Below, piece after piece: positions 31,995 through 41,470 of a DNA stretch of 64,000 nt. Positions within the stretch are counted from its first letter, which is position 1. Every line of letters begins with the position of its first letter. Made by a program: the position numbers and the translations under genes. Below the pieces are notes generated by a model. That model saw only the letters and a list, made by a program, of their open reading frames with translations. It was not told the origin of the DNA and ran no database searches. The DNA comes from Synechococcus sp. BO 8801 (lineage in GTDB: Bacteria > Cyanobacteriota > Cyanobacteriia > PCC-6307 > Cyanobiaceae): positions 1 to 64,000 of the forward strand of contig NZ_NQKY01000007.1 of NCBI RefSeq assembly GCF_002252675.1. The letters are read 5' to 3'.

Positions 31995-32543
31995 CTATCG
32001 CAGCTCTCTCAGCTGGACATCTTTTATTTTATTCTTTATTACTTTATCCCTTGGGTCATTGGCTGGTAAGCGTTCGTCGATGATGCCTAGGTAGTAAGCC
32101 GCTTTGGCATAATCCTTCCGCGCCTCTGCTGACTCAGATAGCATCCTAAGCTCGCGTATTGACACTGAATCAAGTGACTTGGTTGTGTCCTGATTCGAGA
32201 AAAGTAAACGAGGTCCAACAAGTAACGCAAAGATAATCACAAGATACCTCATCAACTCTGAGTACCAAGCCTGCCGATCCCGCTGGTCAGACATTGCTGC
32301 AGCCAAGAGAAGAAGGAAAAATGCAGAGATGAACAAGCCTACAACTACTGTGCTCCAAGTTATGGCAAGTCCTAGACTTATTCTGGAAGGCTCAAATGCT
32401 CTAATCAGGCTGCCAAGGAATATCCCAAGCGAAATCAAAGCGAACTCCTTCCGGTGCTTACCAAGCTTCGGAAAGACGTCAAACATCTGGATTCCGAAAC
32501 CAATCAGCGACGCAATCCCGGTAACAATGGTAAACGACTCCAT
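31995..32543 (-). CDS. Membrane protein of unknown function (first cassette)
   Basis: A 182-residue protein with four hydrophobic segments in the N-terminal ~120 residues (TIVTGIASLIGFGIQMFDVF, ALISLGIFLGSLIRAF and two more) and a soluble helical tail (YAKAAYYLGIIDERLPANDP, resembling a TPR-like repeat). No known family. It occupies the position next to attI and intI, so it is the most recently inserted cassette if the array grows in the usual way. Confidence 0.6.
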   Translation of the reverse strand: MESFTIVTGIASLIGFGIQMFDVFPKLGKHRKEFALISLGIFLGSLIRAFEPSRISLGLAITWSTVVVGLFISAFFLLLLAAAMSDQRDRQAWYSELMRYLVIIFALLVGPRLLFSNQDTTKSLDSVSIRELRMLSESAEARKDYAKAAYYLGIIDERLPANDPRDKVIKNKIKDVQLRELR

Positions 32544-32556
32544 GGTTTTTAGGGTA

Positions 32557-32732
32557 ATCTAACAGTATTTCGGCGAGTCCGGTATTCATCCCGCTCGGGG
32601 GGCTCCGGCGGCATAAGAAACCTGCGAGACCATGATCAAGCCTTGGAGCTCGCTCCAGCGTAAGGCTTTTCTCTGGCGGTGCTCTTGGGTAACGGAGACA
32701 TGGGCGGGTCCGGGAACCAGATGCTCGCTTGG
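32557..32732 (-). other. Probable attI region
   Basis: Between the first cassette and intI. The cassette side begins with ATCTAAC (32557-32563), a match to the core site, preceded by the integrase-proximal sequence ACAGTATTTCGGCGAG and a GC-rich stretch. The cassette promoter and IntI-binding repeats cannot be assigned with confidence. Confidence 0.5.
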
Positions 32733-33550
32733 TTACAGAAGGTCCACCGGGCTCATCACCCCACAGGGGCCACGATTCAGCACATGCGTATAGATCATCG
32801 TGGTCTTCACGTCGCTGTGCCCCAGCAATTCCTGGATGGTGCGGATGTCCTGGCCACGCTCCAGCAGGTGAGTCGCAAACGAGTGGCGAAAGGTGTGGCA
32901 GCTGGCAGGCTTGCTGATTCCGGCCCGCAGGATTGCCCGCTTCACCGCCTTCTGAATCACGGACGGGTCAATGTGGTGCCGGCCTTCCGTTCGAGTCCCT
33001 GCGTCACGCCAACGGTGCGATTGTGGGAAGACCCACTGCCAGCCCCATTCCGAGGCAGCGTTCGGGTACTTCCTTCCCAATGCCATCGGCAGCACCACCA
33101 GCAGATGATTCTGCAAGGGCTCCATAAGGCTGGCGGGGAACACGGTGACCCGGTCCTTGTCGCCTTTGCCACTGCGGACGGTCACTTGCCGGGCTTCGAG
33201 ATCCACATCCTGCACCCGGAGCCTCAGCGCTTCCATCAGCCGCAGTCCGCAGCCATAGAGCATCTGCGCCACGAGGTGTTCGGTTCCCTTGAGCTGCTGC
33301 AGCACGGCCCTCACCTCCGCCACCGTGAACACCACCGGCAACCGCTTGGGCTGCCGGGCGCGCACCACCCCTTCCAGGTTGCCCACATCTCCCCCAAGCA
33401 CGTGCCTGTAGAGAAAGAGCAGGGCGGATAACGCCTGGTTCTGCGTGGAGGCACTCACTTGCCCCACCGTGGCCAGGGGATGCCGCATCCCGTGAAAGCG
33501 CAGAAAGCGATTCACCCACTGGGCATGAGTTCCTCACGGTAACGATCCAT
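32733..33550 (-). pseudogene. intI: Integron integrase IntI, degenerate N-terminal domain
   Basis: The catalytic part is convincing: an IntI-specific [13 protein letters not shown] insertion (residues ~152-164 from the GTG at 33515) and the tyrosine-recombinase residues R92, H207, R210, H233 and Y242. The N-terminal core-binding domain is defective. RHP runs directly into [14 protein letters not shown], so about 14 residues of the usual helix are missing. Upstream, an in-frame TGA precedes THAQWV, while MDRYREEL, likely the original N terminus, lies in another frame. Whether the remnant is translated from the GTG and active is unknown. Confidence 0.75.
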
Positions 33551-33598
33551 CAGCCTCGGGCCGGGAGTCGGAGCCATGGGAACAGGGCGGACCCGCCT

Positions 33599-34507
33599 TC
33601 AGGGTTCCCCGCCCCGGTCCCCCCGCACCCGCTCCAGCGTCGCCTCCAGCTCCTGCCGCCATTCGCCGGGGGCGAAGTGGTGCCAGCGGCCGTGGCCGGG
33701 CAGGAGCCAGCGCACGTCCAGATCCAGGAGCCGCTCCACCGAGCGCACCTGCTCCTGCCAGTCCCACCAGCAGTAGCGGCGGGAGACCACCACCCCGGGG
33801 GGATCCACGCCCCACCAGAGGTGGTCGCCGCTGAACAGCACCTGGCCGGCGAAGAGCACCGCCACCGACCCGGGGGTGTGGCCCGGCACCGGCAGCACCA
33901 GCAGGTCGTCGTCGAGGGTGATGGGTTCGCTTCCCTTGAAGCGGTGCTCCGCCTCCGGGGCGGCGTCGGCATCGGCGGTGTGGATCCAGCGTTCGGCGCC
34001 GAAGTGTCGGGCCCAGGCGTCGTGGTCGGCCACGTCGTCGCGGTGGCTGAGCAGGATCCGGCCCACGCCTCCAAGGGCCCCGATCCGGCGGGCCAGGGCG
34101 CCGCTCCAGCGCGGTGAATCGATCAGCACGTTGTTGGGCCGGCCATCGGCGTGGCGTCGGGTGATCAGCCAGCTGCTGGCCCCGAAGCTCTTGCGCGAGG
34201 CACAGCCGCAATAGTGCGCCTCCCCCGCCAGCAGGCTGCACACCAGCGACGGGAAGCCATCGGCCGGGCTCCGGGCCAGCAGCTCCCTGCTGGTGCCGAT
34301 CGCCGCCACCGGGCAGGCCTGCAGGGCCAGCAAGGCCGCGCGGATCTCCCCTTCGCCCTGGGGCTGGGCCCACACGTGCGACGTGCGGCCGGTGGGGGCG
34401 AAGTGGGCCGGATCGAACTGCCAGCAGGTGCCGCAGTCGATGCAGGCCCTGTCCACATAGAACGGCCCCTCCGCATTGGCGGCCAGGCGCTGCTGGGGAC
34501 GGGCCAT
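33599..34507 (-). CDS. Ferredoxin-metallo-beta-lactamase-fold hydrolase
   Basis: A 302-residue protein. The N terminus has ferredoxin-type cysteines (CIDCGTCWQF, then CPVAAIG), predicted to hold an Fe-S cluster. The C-terminal MBL domain has the metal ligands in LLSHRDDVADHDAWARHFG, PVPGHTPGS, FSGDHLWW and LLPGHG. Such fusions occur in cyanobacteria and plants; reaction and substrate are unknown. It is divergent from the kinase fusion at 34543. Confidence 0.75.
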   Translation of the reverse strand: MARPQQRLAANAEGPFYVDRACIDCGTCWQFDPAHFAPTGRTSHVWAQPQGEGEIRAALLALQACPVAAIGTSRELLARSPADGFPSLVCSLLAGEAHYCGCASRKSFGASSWLITRRHADGRPNNVLIDSPRWSGALARRIGALGGVGRILLSHRDDVADHDAWARHFGAERWIHTADADAAPEAEHRFKGSEPITLDDDLLVLPVPGHTPGSVAVLFAGQVLFSGDHLWWGVDPPGVVVSRRYCWWDWQEQVRSVERLLDLDVRWLLPGHGRWHHFAPGEWRQELEATLERVRGDRGGEP

Positions 34508-34542
34508 GGGAGGGTGGCGGCAACGCCCCTAGCCTGATCCCC

Positions 34543-35847
34543 ATGGCCCATGCCCTGGCGCTGCTGGCAAGTGCGTCGCGTCGTGAGGCGCTGCTGGACT
34601 GGCTCGACCGGCAGTCGCTGGCGGTGGCCGGCTTCCCCCTGCTGGCCAGCGCCGAACTGGCGGAACGGCTCCGCAGCGACCCGCGCACCGCCCAGCTGCG
34701 GGTCACGCCGCTGGCGGCCCTCGCCGAGGGGGGTGACATCCAGTTGGCCGCCGAGGTGCTGGCCGGTGCGGTGGACCTGGTGGTGGCCTTCCTCGATCCG
34801 GCCGCGCCGGCGGGCACGTCGCCCGACGCCGGGCTGCTGATCCGCGCCTGCGATCTGGCCGCCGTGCCCCTGGCCCTCAATGCCGCCACCGCCGAGCTGG
34901 CCCTGCGCGGCCTGTCCCACGGCCGCTCGGCCTACCTGCTGTTCAATCCCGTCGCCGGCCAGGGGGATGCCAACGCCGATCTGGCCCTGATCCGCTCGAT
35001 CCTCGAACCCCAGCTGCTGGTGACGGTGCTGCTCACCCGGGCCGGCACCGACCCGGCCGACCAGTGCCGGGAACTGGTCGAGCTGCTCCAGGCCCGGCCG
35101 GCCGACGAGGCGGGCAACGCCATGATCGTGGCCTGCGGCGGCGACGGCACCGTCTCGGCGGTGGCGGGGGCGGTGGCGGGCACCGGCATTCCCCTCGGCG
35201 TCATCCCCCGCGGCACCGCCAACGCCTTCGCCTCGGCCCTGTTCATCCCCACCGACCTGGTGGCCGCCTGCGAAACGATCCTGGCCGGCCACACCCACGT
35301 GGTGGACGCCGCCCGCTGCAACGACGTACCGATGACCCTGCTGGCCGGGGTCGGCTTCGAGGCCGGGATGGTGGATCGCGCCACCCGCGAGCTCAAGACG
35401 ATGCTCGGCCCGCTCGCCTACGTGCTCGCCGGCGCCCAGCAGCTGGCGTCCCAGCAGCCGTTCCGGGCCCGGGTCGAGATCGACGGCACCGTCACCGATG
35501 TGCAGGCCGCCGCCATCACCGTGGCCAACGTGGCCCCGGCCACCTCGGTGCTGGCCCAGGGCTTCGGGCGGGTGATCCCCGACGACGGTCTGCTGGAGGT
35601 CACCATCGCCTCCCCCGCCACCCGCCTGCAGGGCCTCAACGCCCTCGCCTCCCTGCTCACCTCCGCCGTGGTGCAGTCGCCCGCCAACCACCCCGATCTC
35701 CTGTGTCTACGAGCCAGCCGCATCACGATCACCACCGACCCGCCCCAGCGGCTGGTGATCGACGGCGAGATGCTCGAGGCCGACCCGGTCACCTTCACCT
35801 GCCTGCCCGGCGCCCTGACGGTGTTCGCGCCGCTGCCGCCACCGTGA
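34543..35847 (+). CDS. Methylglyoxal synthase-like/diacylglycerol kinase-family fusion
   Basis: A 434-residue protein. Residues 1-~125 resemble methylglyoxal synthase (HALALLASASRREALLDWLD at the start, then an anion-binding region). Residues ~128-434 form a YegS/DgkB-type lipid kinase: LFNPVAGQGDAN, the nucleotide loop CGGDGTVSAV, and a C-terminal beta sandwich. The N-terminal domain may be regulatory rather than catalytic. Likely cytosolic, acting on membrane lipid. An operon with the metallophosphoesterase is likely (gap 10 nt). Confidence 0.75.
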   Translation: MAHALALLASASRREALLDWLDRQSLAVAGFPLLASAELAERLRSDPRTAQLRVTPLAALAEGGDIQLAAEVLAGAVDLVVAFLDPAAPAGTSPDAGLLIRACDLAAVPLALNAATAELALRGLSHGRSAYLLFNPVAGQGDANADLALIRSILEPQLLVTVLLTRAGTDPADQCRELVELLQARPADEAGNAMIVACGGDGTVSAVAGAVAGTGIPLGVIPRGTANAFASALFIPTDLVAACETILAGHTHVVDAARCNDVPMTLLAGVGFEAGMVDRATRELKTMLGPLAYVLAGAQQLASQQPFRARVEIDGTVTDVQAAAITVANVAPATSVLAQGFGRVIPDDGLLEVTIASPATRLQGLNALASLLTSAVVQSPANHPDLLCLRASRITITTDPPQRLVIDGEMLEADPVTFTCLPGALTVFAPLPPP

Positions 35848-35857
35848 CCGCGCCCCC

Positions 35858-37384
35858 ATGAACCTGGCCACCGAGGCGGGCGTCGCCACCAAGATCCGCC
35901 GCATGGCCGACCGGGTGCGCTGGGGCCATCCCGCCCTCGCCCGCCACGGCATCGACCCCTGCCGCCTGGCGATCGACGGCGATCCGGGCAGCCCCGAGGC
36001 CTTCTCCTTCCTCGTGCTCGGCGACAGCGGCACCGGGCTGCATCGCCGCGACACCCCCCAGCGGCGGGTGGCGGAGCAGCTGCTCGCCCATGGCGCCGAT
36101 GCCCGCTTCCTGCTCCACACCGGCGACGTCGTCTACCCGGTGGGCTCCAGCGAGCAGTATCCCGACAACTTCATCCGTCCTTACCGGGAGTGGATTGTGG
36201 GCGGCGAGGACTGGGAGCAACTGCGCTACGACCGGCTCGTCTTCCGGGTGCCGTTCCTGCCGGTGCTCGGCAACCACGACTACTACGACCTGCCGCTGCC
36301 GCTGGGGCTGCTCGCCGGCGTCACGGCACCGCCGCGGCGGCTGCTGCGCTCCTGGATCCAGCTGGATGTGGGCTGGCACGGCTCCTTCGTGGGCCAGGCC
36401 TGGGCCCGCGCCTTCCTCGATGGGCTGGGCGCCGTGCCCGAGGCCGAGCTGGAGGAGCACCTCGTCCGCACCCGCACCGCCAGCGTCGACGGGGCCCGCT
36501 GCCTGCTCTACCGCCCCGGCGCCTTCACCCGCCTGCCCCACCGCCACTACAGCGTCCGCTGGGCCGGGGTCGATGTGTTCGCCCTCGACTCCAACACCTT
36601 CAACCAGCCCCTGCCGGCCGGCGCCGACGACGGCCAGCTGCGCCGGCGCCGCCAGCGGCTCGACGCCGAACGGGCCACCCTGCTGCTTTCCCTGGGCCCC
36701 CTCGGCGGCGACGAGGACGCCCGCGACGACCGGGCCGCCAAGGCCGAGCAACTCGACGAGCAGATCCGGGACATCGACAAGCAGCTCGAAGGCGGTCCGC
36801 CGGCGGTCGACCAGGAGCAGCTCGACTGGTTCGCCGACGCCCTGATCGCCTCCTGGCGCAACCCGGACGTGCGGGGCCGGCTGCTGGTGCTGCACCATCC
36901 CCCCTACGTCACCGAAACCAGCAAGTGGGACCAGGGCCAGACCCTGGCGGTGCGGGCCCGGCTGCGCGGCGTGCTGGATCGCGTCGCCGCCGCCCTCGGG
37001 CCACTGCCAGCCGGGCGGCCCCTGATCGATCTGGCCTTCAGCGGCCATGCCCACTGCATGGAGTTTCTCCAGACCGCCGACACCGGCCACGGCGACGCCC
37101 ACATTCCCTGGCTGATCTGCGGCGGCAGCGGCTACAGCCTGCGCCGCCAGCGGCGCGAGGGGCCGGACCTGCTGGAGGGTCCGGCAGGCAGCGAGCGGGT
37201 CGTGGCCCGCTCCCGCCTCTTCCTCGGCCGCAGCGGCCGGGGCTCCAGCCTGCGCCGCTCCTACTCCGCCCTGCGGGTCGACGTGGCGGCCGGCACCCCC
37301 CTCAAGCTCACACTCACCCCCCTGGTGGCCGAGAAGGCGGAGGGCCGCTGGCGGCCCTACCGCGGAGCCGGCATCGCGGTGTAG
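35858..37384 (+). CDS. Calcineurin-like metallophosphoesterase
   Basis: A 508-residue protein with the phosphoesterase motifs LVLGDSGTG, LLHTGDVVYPVGS, LPVLGNHDYYD, VLHHPPYVT and FSGHAHCMEF in order. The insert between motifs and the long basic C-terminal region are typical of a cyanobacterial subgroup. Substrate unknown (nucleotide, phosphoester or polyphosphate options). Cytosolic, no signal peptide seen. Confidence 0.85.
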   Translation: MNLATEAGVATKIRRMADRVRWGHPALARHGIDPCRLAIDGDPGSPEAFSFLVLGDSGTGLHRRDTPQRRVAEQLLAHGADARFLLHTGDVVYPVGSSEQYPDNFIRPYREWIVGGEDWEQLRYDRLVFRVPFLPVLGNHDYYDLPLPLGLLAGVTAPPRRLLRSWIQLDVGWHGSFVGQAWARAFLDGLGAVPEAELEEHLVRTRTASVDGARCLLYRPGAFTRLPHRHYSVRWAGVDVFALDSNTFNQPLPAGADDGQLRRRRQRLDAERATLLLSLGPLGGDEDARDDRAAKAEQLDEQIRDIDKQLEGGPPAVDQEQLDWFADALIASWRNPDVRGRLLVLHHPPYVTETSKWDQGQTLAVRARLRGVLDRVAAALGPLPAGRPLIDLAFSGHAHCMEFLQTADTGHGDAHIPWLICGGSGYSLRRQRREGPDLLEGPAGSERVVARSRLFLGRSGRGSSLRRSYSALRVDVAAGTPLKLTLTPLVAEKAEGRWRPYRGAGIAV

Positions 37385-37409
37385 ACCGGCAACGCACCGC
37401 CCCGCTTCG

Positions 37410-38429
37410 ATGGACCCCAGCCCGGATCTCTCCGGCCTTTTCCTCCAGCTGGCCTGCGGCAACTGGGTGACCCAGATGCTGCATGTGGCCGCCGAACTGG
37501 CGATCGCCGACCATCTGGCCGCCGCCGGGCCGGAGGGTCTGGCGGCCGAGGAGCTCGCCGGCCGCTGCGGCGCCGACGGGGAGTCCCTGTTCCGGCTGCT
37601 GCGGGGTCTGGCCAGCCTGGGCGTGTTCGCCGAGAGCGGGAGCCAGCCGCGCCGCTTCGTGCTCACCCCCCTGGCGGAGCTGCTGCGCAGCGACCACCCC
37701 GGCTCCCTGCGCCAGTTCGTGCGCATGCTCGGCGGCGAGCACTACGACGCCTGGACCGACCTGCTCCACAGCGTCCGCAGCGGCGAGAGCGCCTTCCGCC
37801 ACCACTTCGGCGAACCCGTATTCGACTGGTACGGCCACAACCCCGAGCGCGGCGCCATCTTCGACGGCGCCATGACCGACTTCTCCCGCGTCGAGACCGA
37901 GGGGCTGCTGGCCACCTGGGACTTCAGCGCCTCCCGCCACCTGATCGACGTGGGCGGCGGCCGCGGTGGACTGCTGCAGGCGGTGCTGCGCCACCACGGC
38001 CACCTGCGCGGCACCCTCTTCGACCAGCCGGCGGTGGTGGCGCCGGTGACGGTGCCGCCGGAGATGGAGGGGCGCTTCAGCGTCGTCGGCGGCGACTTCT
38101 TCACCAGCGCGCCGGCCGGCGGCGACACCTACCTGCTCAAGCACATCCTCCACGACTGGGGCGATGACGCCTGCCTGACGATCCTCGGCCACATCCGCGC
38201 CGGCCTGGCCCCGGGCGGGCGGCTGCTGATCCTCGAGCAGGTGATCCCCCCGGGCAACGCTCCGGCCCCGGGCAAGCTGCTCGATCTCAACATGCTGGTG
38301 ATGACCGAGGGCGGCCGGGAGCGCACCCCCACGGAGTACGGCCAGCTGCTGGAACGCGCCGGCCTGCGCCTGGCGGGGATCCACCCGACCCCGTCACCGG
38401 TCGCGGTGGTGGAGGCGGTAGCGGCCTGA
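37410..38429 (+). CDS. O-methyltransferase (plant-type/hydroxyneurosporene-like)
   Basis: A 339-residue protein with an N-terminal dimerisation helix bundle and SAM site (LIDVGGGRGGLLQAVLRH), the metal-independent O-methyltransferase motif ILHDWGDDACLTIL (catalytic His) and IP/LE motifs. It resembles acetylserotonin/caffeic-acid-type O-methyltransferases. Substrate unknown; a carotenoid or aromatic is possible in a cyanobacterium. Confidence 0.8.
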   Translation: MDPSPDLSGLFLQLACGNWVTQMLHVAAELAIADHLAAAGPEGLAAEELAGRCGADGESLFRLLRGLASLGVFAESGSQPRRFVLTPLAELLRSDHPGSLRQFVRMLGGEHYDAWTDLLHSVRSGESAFRHHFGEPVFDWYGHNPERGAIFDGAMTDFSRVETEGLLATWDFSASRHLIDVGGGRGGLLQAVLRHHGHLRGTLFDQPAVVAPVTVPPEMEGRFSVVGGDFFTSAPAGGDTYLLKHILHDWGDDACLTILGHIRAGLAPGGRLLILEQVIPPGNAPAPGKLLDLNMLVMTEGGRERTPTEYGQLLERAGLRLAGIHPTPSPVAVVEAVAA

Positions 38430-38443
38430 GCGCGGGCCCCGCG

Positions 38444-38638
38444 TCACACCAGCAGACCGACCACCAGGGCGATGGCCCCGCCGATGGGGCCGAAGAAGAA
38501 GAAGCTGCCCATCGCCGCGGCCAGCTCGCGGTCATGGCGGGTGTAGAGCTGCAGCACCAGCACATAGCTGATGCCGGTGCTGAGCAGGAAGCCCGCCAGG
38601 CCGAACAGCAGCCCCCGTCCCAGCCGTTTCCAGCTCAT
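38444..38638 (-). CDS. Small two-helix membrane protein
   Basis: A 64-residue protein with two hydrophobic segments joined by a short charged loop (LYTRHDRELAAAMG). No family recognised. Its own gene, with no close partner on the strand. Confidence 0.5.
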   Translation of the reverse strand: MSWKRLGRGLLFGLAGFLLSTGISYVLVLQLYTRHDRELAAAMGSFFFFGPIGGAIALVVGLLV

Positions 38639-38732
38639 CCCCGGGCTCTCCGCTTGGCCTGCGTTCCTCGACAGTCAGTGTGCCAGAGGCGCTCCGCGAC
38701 CTAGCGTCGGAGCCAGCCCAGCCCCAGGATCC

Positions 38733-39233
38733 GTGAGCCTTGCCATCGCCCTGCTCACGGTTTCCGACACCCGCACCCTCGCCGACGATCCCTCGGGCGA
38801 TGCCCTGCAGCAGCGGCTCGAGGCGGCCGGCCACCGGCTGCTGGAGCGCAGCCTGGTGCCCGACGACCGCTACCGCATCCGCGCCGAGCTGAGCCGCTGG
38901 ATCGCCGACCCCGCCGTCCAGGTGGTGATCAGTTCCGGCGGCACCGGCCTCACCGGCCGCGACGGCACCCCCGAGGCCGTGGCGCCCCTGCTCGACAAGA
39001 CGATCGAGGGCTTCGGCGAACTGTTCCGGGTGCTCTCCTTCGAGACGATCGGCACCAGCACCCTGCAGAGCCGCGCCCTGGCCGGGGTGGCCAACGGCAC
39101 GGTGGTGTTCGTGCTGCCGGGCTCCCTCGATGCGGTGTCCACCGCCTGGGACCGGCTGATCCGCGCCCAGCTCGACGCCACCACCCGCCCCTGCAACCTG
39201 GTGCAGCTGCTGCCGCGGCTCACGGAAACCTGA
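38733..39233 (+). CDS. MogA/MoaB-family molybdopterin biosynthesis protein
   Basis: A 166-residue protein with the MoaB/MogA core: [35 protein letters not shown], and [18 protein letters not shown]. It adenylylates molybdopterin before metal insertion. A GTG start with AGGA about 6 nt upstream is chosen since the longer frame lacks family similarity. Its stop overlaps the MscS start (TGATG). Confidence 0.85.
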   Translation: MSLAIALLTVSDTRTLADDPSGDALQQRLEAAGHRLLERSLVPDDRYRIRAELSRWIADPAVQVVISSGGTGLTGRDGTPEAVAPLLDKTIEGFGELFRVLSFETIGTSTLQSRALAGVANGTVVFVLPGSLDAVSTAWDRLIRAQLDATTRPCNLVQLLPRLTET

Positions 39234-40987
39234 TGCGGCCCCGTGTCCTGCGGCGGCGGACCCGGCCCTGGTGGCTGGGGGCCCTCGCCCTGCTGCTCGC
39301 CGTCGGGCTCTGGTGGCTGCCGCCGGCCGGGGCGATGGCCGCCGCCACGGCCGATGGCAGCGGGGCCCGTGGGCCCGGGACAGGCCCGGCCGACCCCGGC
39401 GGCGTGGTGGCCGCCGGCAGTTTCGAGCTGGCCAAGGTGCGGATCCTCGGCGTTCCCGCCCTCACCGTGGCCTCTCCGGTGGTGGGCCATCAGGACAATG
39501 CGCCCGACGCCCGGCGCCGCGCCGAGGTGATCGAAGGCAACCTGCGCCTCCTCTACGACCCCGAGCACCTCTGCAGCGAGAGCGAACAGATCGCCGAGTG
39601 GATCCTGGTGCGGGTGCTGGGGGGAAGTGATGGGGCCTGTGAGCCGTCGCCGCTCCAGCGGGTGAGCGGCAGCGCCCCCGAGAAGCTGGTGGTGGAACGC
39701 CGGCAGCTGCCGGGGGGCGATGTGGTGCTCGAAGCCAGGGTGCCGGAACGCTCCGAACCCCTGCCGCTGCTCACGGTCACCCGGGCCGACGCCAGCCTCA
39801 ACGGCGTCAGCGCGTTGGCCCTCGGGGAACGCTGGCAGCAGCGGCTGCAGCGCCGCCTGCGCCATGCCCGCAAAGTGATGCAGCCGGCCGATCTGCGCCG
39901 CCGCTGGCAGTTCACCCTCACGGTGCAGCTGGCTCTGGCCCTGCTCACCGCCGCCACCCTCTGGCTGTGGCGCTGGAACCGGGTGCGCTGCGCCGCACTC
40001 ATCAGCCGCCGCAGCCCCACCCCTGATCGGGCCCTGGAGCAACGCCTGCAGCTCCACCAGGTCTTCGGGCTGGTGCTGCTGCTGCTGGTGCTGCTGCAGC
40101 TGATGGTCATGCTGGCCCTGGGGGTGATGGCCGTCCCAGGCAAGGTGCCCCTGGGGCTGCAGTTGCTGCTCCAGCCGGTTCATTCCCTGCTCAAGGTGCT
40201 GATGGTGGGGCTGGCCGCCCTGCTGGCGCGCTCCCTGGCCACCTTCCTGCTACACCAGTGGGCCGACGGCTCCAGGGTGCCGGTGGAGGAGCAGGCCCGC
40301 CGGGAGCAGCGGCACCGCAGCCTGCTGCGGGTGAGCCATCGCCTCATCGATCTGGTCTGCATCCTGCTGGCGGCCGGCTGGATCCTGATCGACATTCCCG
40401 GGATCCGGGCCGCCTCCTCCTCCCTGCTGCTGGCCGGCGGCGCCCTGCTCGGCGGCCTGGCCCTGGTGTTCCAGGGGCTGCTACGGGACTTCGTCGCCGG
40501 CCTCGCCGTGCTGATCGAAGACCGCTACGCCATCGGCGACTGGGTGGAGATCAATGGCCTCGAGGGGGACGTGGTGGATGTGGGTGTGCTGAGCACCCAG
40601 CTGCACTGCTTCGACCACCGGGTGGCCGTGGTCCAGAACAGTGCGTTCGACCGGGTGGTGAACCACACCAAGCTGCGCTCCGGGGAGGAGGTGAAACTGC
40701 TCATCTCCCACCGCTGCACCTCCATCGGCCAGGCCCTGTCGGTGGTGGCCGAGGAGCTCGCCGCCTTCCACACCGACCCCACCTGGGGACCCCGCCTGCT
40801 GACGCCCCCCCTGCTGCGGGGCGTCAGTGCCACGGGCCCGCTGGGCATCACCGTGAGCGTCCTGCTCACCACGGTGACCGGCGAGCAGTGGGCCTGCGCC
40901 CGTGAGCTGCAGGGGCGTCTGGTGGCCCGCTTCCAGCGGGAGGGGATCCCCCTGGCCGATGGCCTGGAGCTGGTCGGGCGGGGCTGA
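39233..40987 (+). CDS. Mechanosensitive ion channel, MscS family (large N-terminal region)
   Basis: A 584-residue protein: probable signal peptide or first helix, a ~200-residue periplasmic-like N-terminal domain, then four to five membrane helices and the MscS pore/beta domain ([60 protein letters not shown]). The N-terminal domain has paired cysteines (ehLCSESEQ, GACEPSP region). Coupled to the MogA/MoaB-like gene. Likely osmotic release or signal-linked channel. Confidence 0.8.
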   Translation: MRPRVLRRRTRPWWLGALALLLAVGLWWLPPAGAMAAATADGSGARGPGTGPADPGGVVAAGSFELAKVRILGVPALTVASPVVGHQDNAPDARRRAEVIEGNLRLLYDPEHLCSESEQIAEWILVRVLGGSDGACEPSPLQRVSGSAPEKLVVERRQLPGGDVVLEARVPERSEPLPLLTVTRADASLNGVSALALGERWQQRLQRRLRHARKVMQPADLRRRWQFTLTVQLALALLTAATLWLWRWNRVRCAALISRRSPTPDRALEQRLQLHQVFGLVLLLLVLLQLMVMLALGVMAVPGKVPLGLQLLLQPVHSLLKVLMVGLAALLARSLATFLLHQWADGSRVPVEEQARREQRHRSLLRVSHRLIDLVCILLAAGWILIDIPGIRAASSSLLLAGGALLGGLALVFQGLLRDFVAGLAVLIEDRYAIGDWVEINGLEGDVVDVGVLSTQLHCFDHRVAVVQNSAFDRVVNHTKLRSGEEVKLLISHRCTSIGQALSVVAEELAAFHTDPTWGPRLLTPPLLRGVSATGPLGITVSVLLTTVTGEQWACARELQGRLVARFQREGIPLADGLELVGRG

Positions 40988-41002
40988 TCAGGGTGGGCCC
41001 GT

Positions 41003-41392
41003 TCACCGCGGATCGCGCCAGAGCAGCAGGCCCTCGCGGCGCCGCTCATGGAAATCGCCGGCCCGACCATCGCCCCCGCCGGTGAGGCCTCCGTCCGGGG
41101 CAGCGATCACCCGGCCCTCGGCATCGAAGAGCGTGCTGGTCTGGTCGCAGCACTGGGGCGGCAGGTAGTACACCACCTGGCCCCGGTAGCGATAGCGCCA
41201 CACGGTCTGGGGCGGATTGCCGCGCGGCTGGGCCTTCATCTGCCCGATCAGCCGCTGCAGCCACGGCGGGGCGGCCGGGGAAGCCAGGGCCGTGGGGGCA
41301 AGGGCGCCCAACGCCAGGGAGCTCACCATCAGCGTGGCAGCGGCCAGGCCCGCCCCCCGCAACGGCCCGCAGCGGGCGGCACTCCCTGCCAT
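41003..41392 (-). CDS. Small exported protein (DUF6970-like)
   Basis: A 129-residue protein with a signal peptide (LAAATLMVSSLALGALAPTA ending in ALA) and a body carrying YRGQVVYYLPPQCCDQTSTL, as in small DUF6970 proteins. The double Cys suggests a disulfide. Function unknown. Start chosen at MAGSAARCG. Confidence 0.6.
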   Translation of the reverse strand: MAGSAARCGPLRGAGLAAATLMVSSLALGALAPTALASPAAPPWLQRLIGQMKAQPRGNPPQTVWRYRYRGQVVYYLPPQCCDQTSTLFDAEGRVIAAPDGGLTGGGDGRAGDFHERRREGLLLWRDPR

Positions 41393-41470
41393 CGGCGGCC
41401 CCTGGCGTGATCTCGAAAGGGAGGCTGCCACGGCCGGCGCGGCTACGGTGGGGCGTGCGCAGGAAGGTTC

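Larger units (their letters stand above)
24417..33550 (-). mobile_element. Chromosomal integron with degenerate integrase and ~10 cassettes
   Basis: An IntI-family gene (32733-33550) is followed on its 3' side by a run of small genes separated by 59-97-bp attC-like sites. Seven sites have imperfect palindromes with RYYYAAC/GTTRRRY-like cores, and several share arm sequences. Almost all cassette genes are on the minus strand. The integrase reads in the same direction as the array rather than away from it. The right boundary is set by intI; the left boundary is uncertain because the gene at 23426-24415 may be the last cassette without a recognisable attC. Confidence 0.8.
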
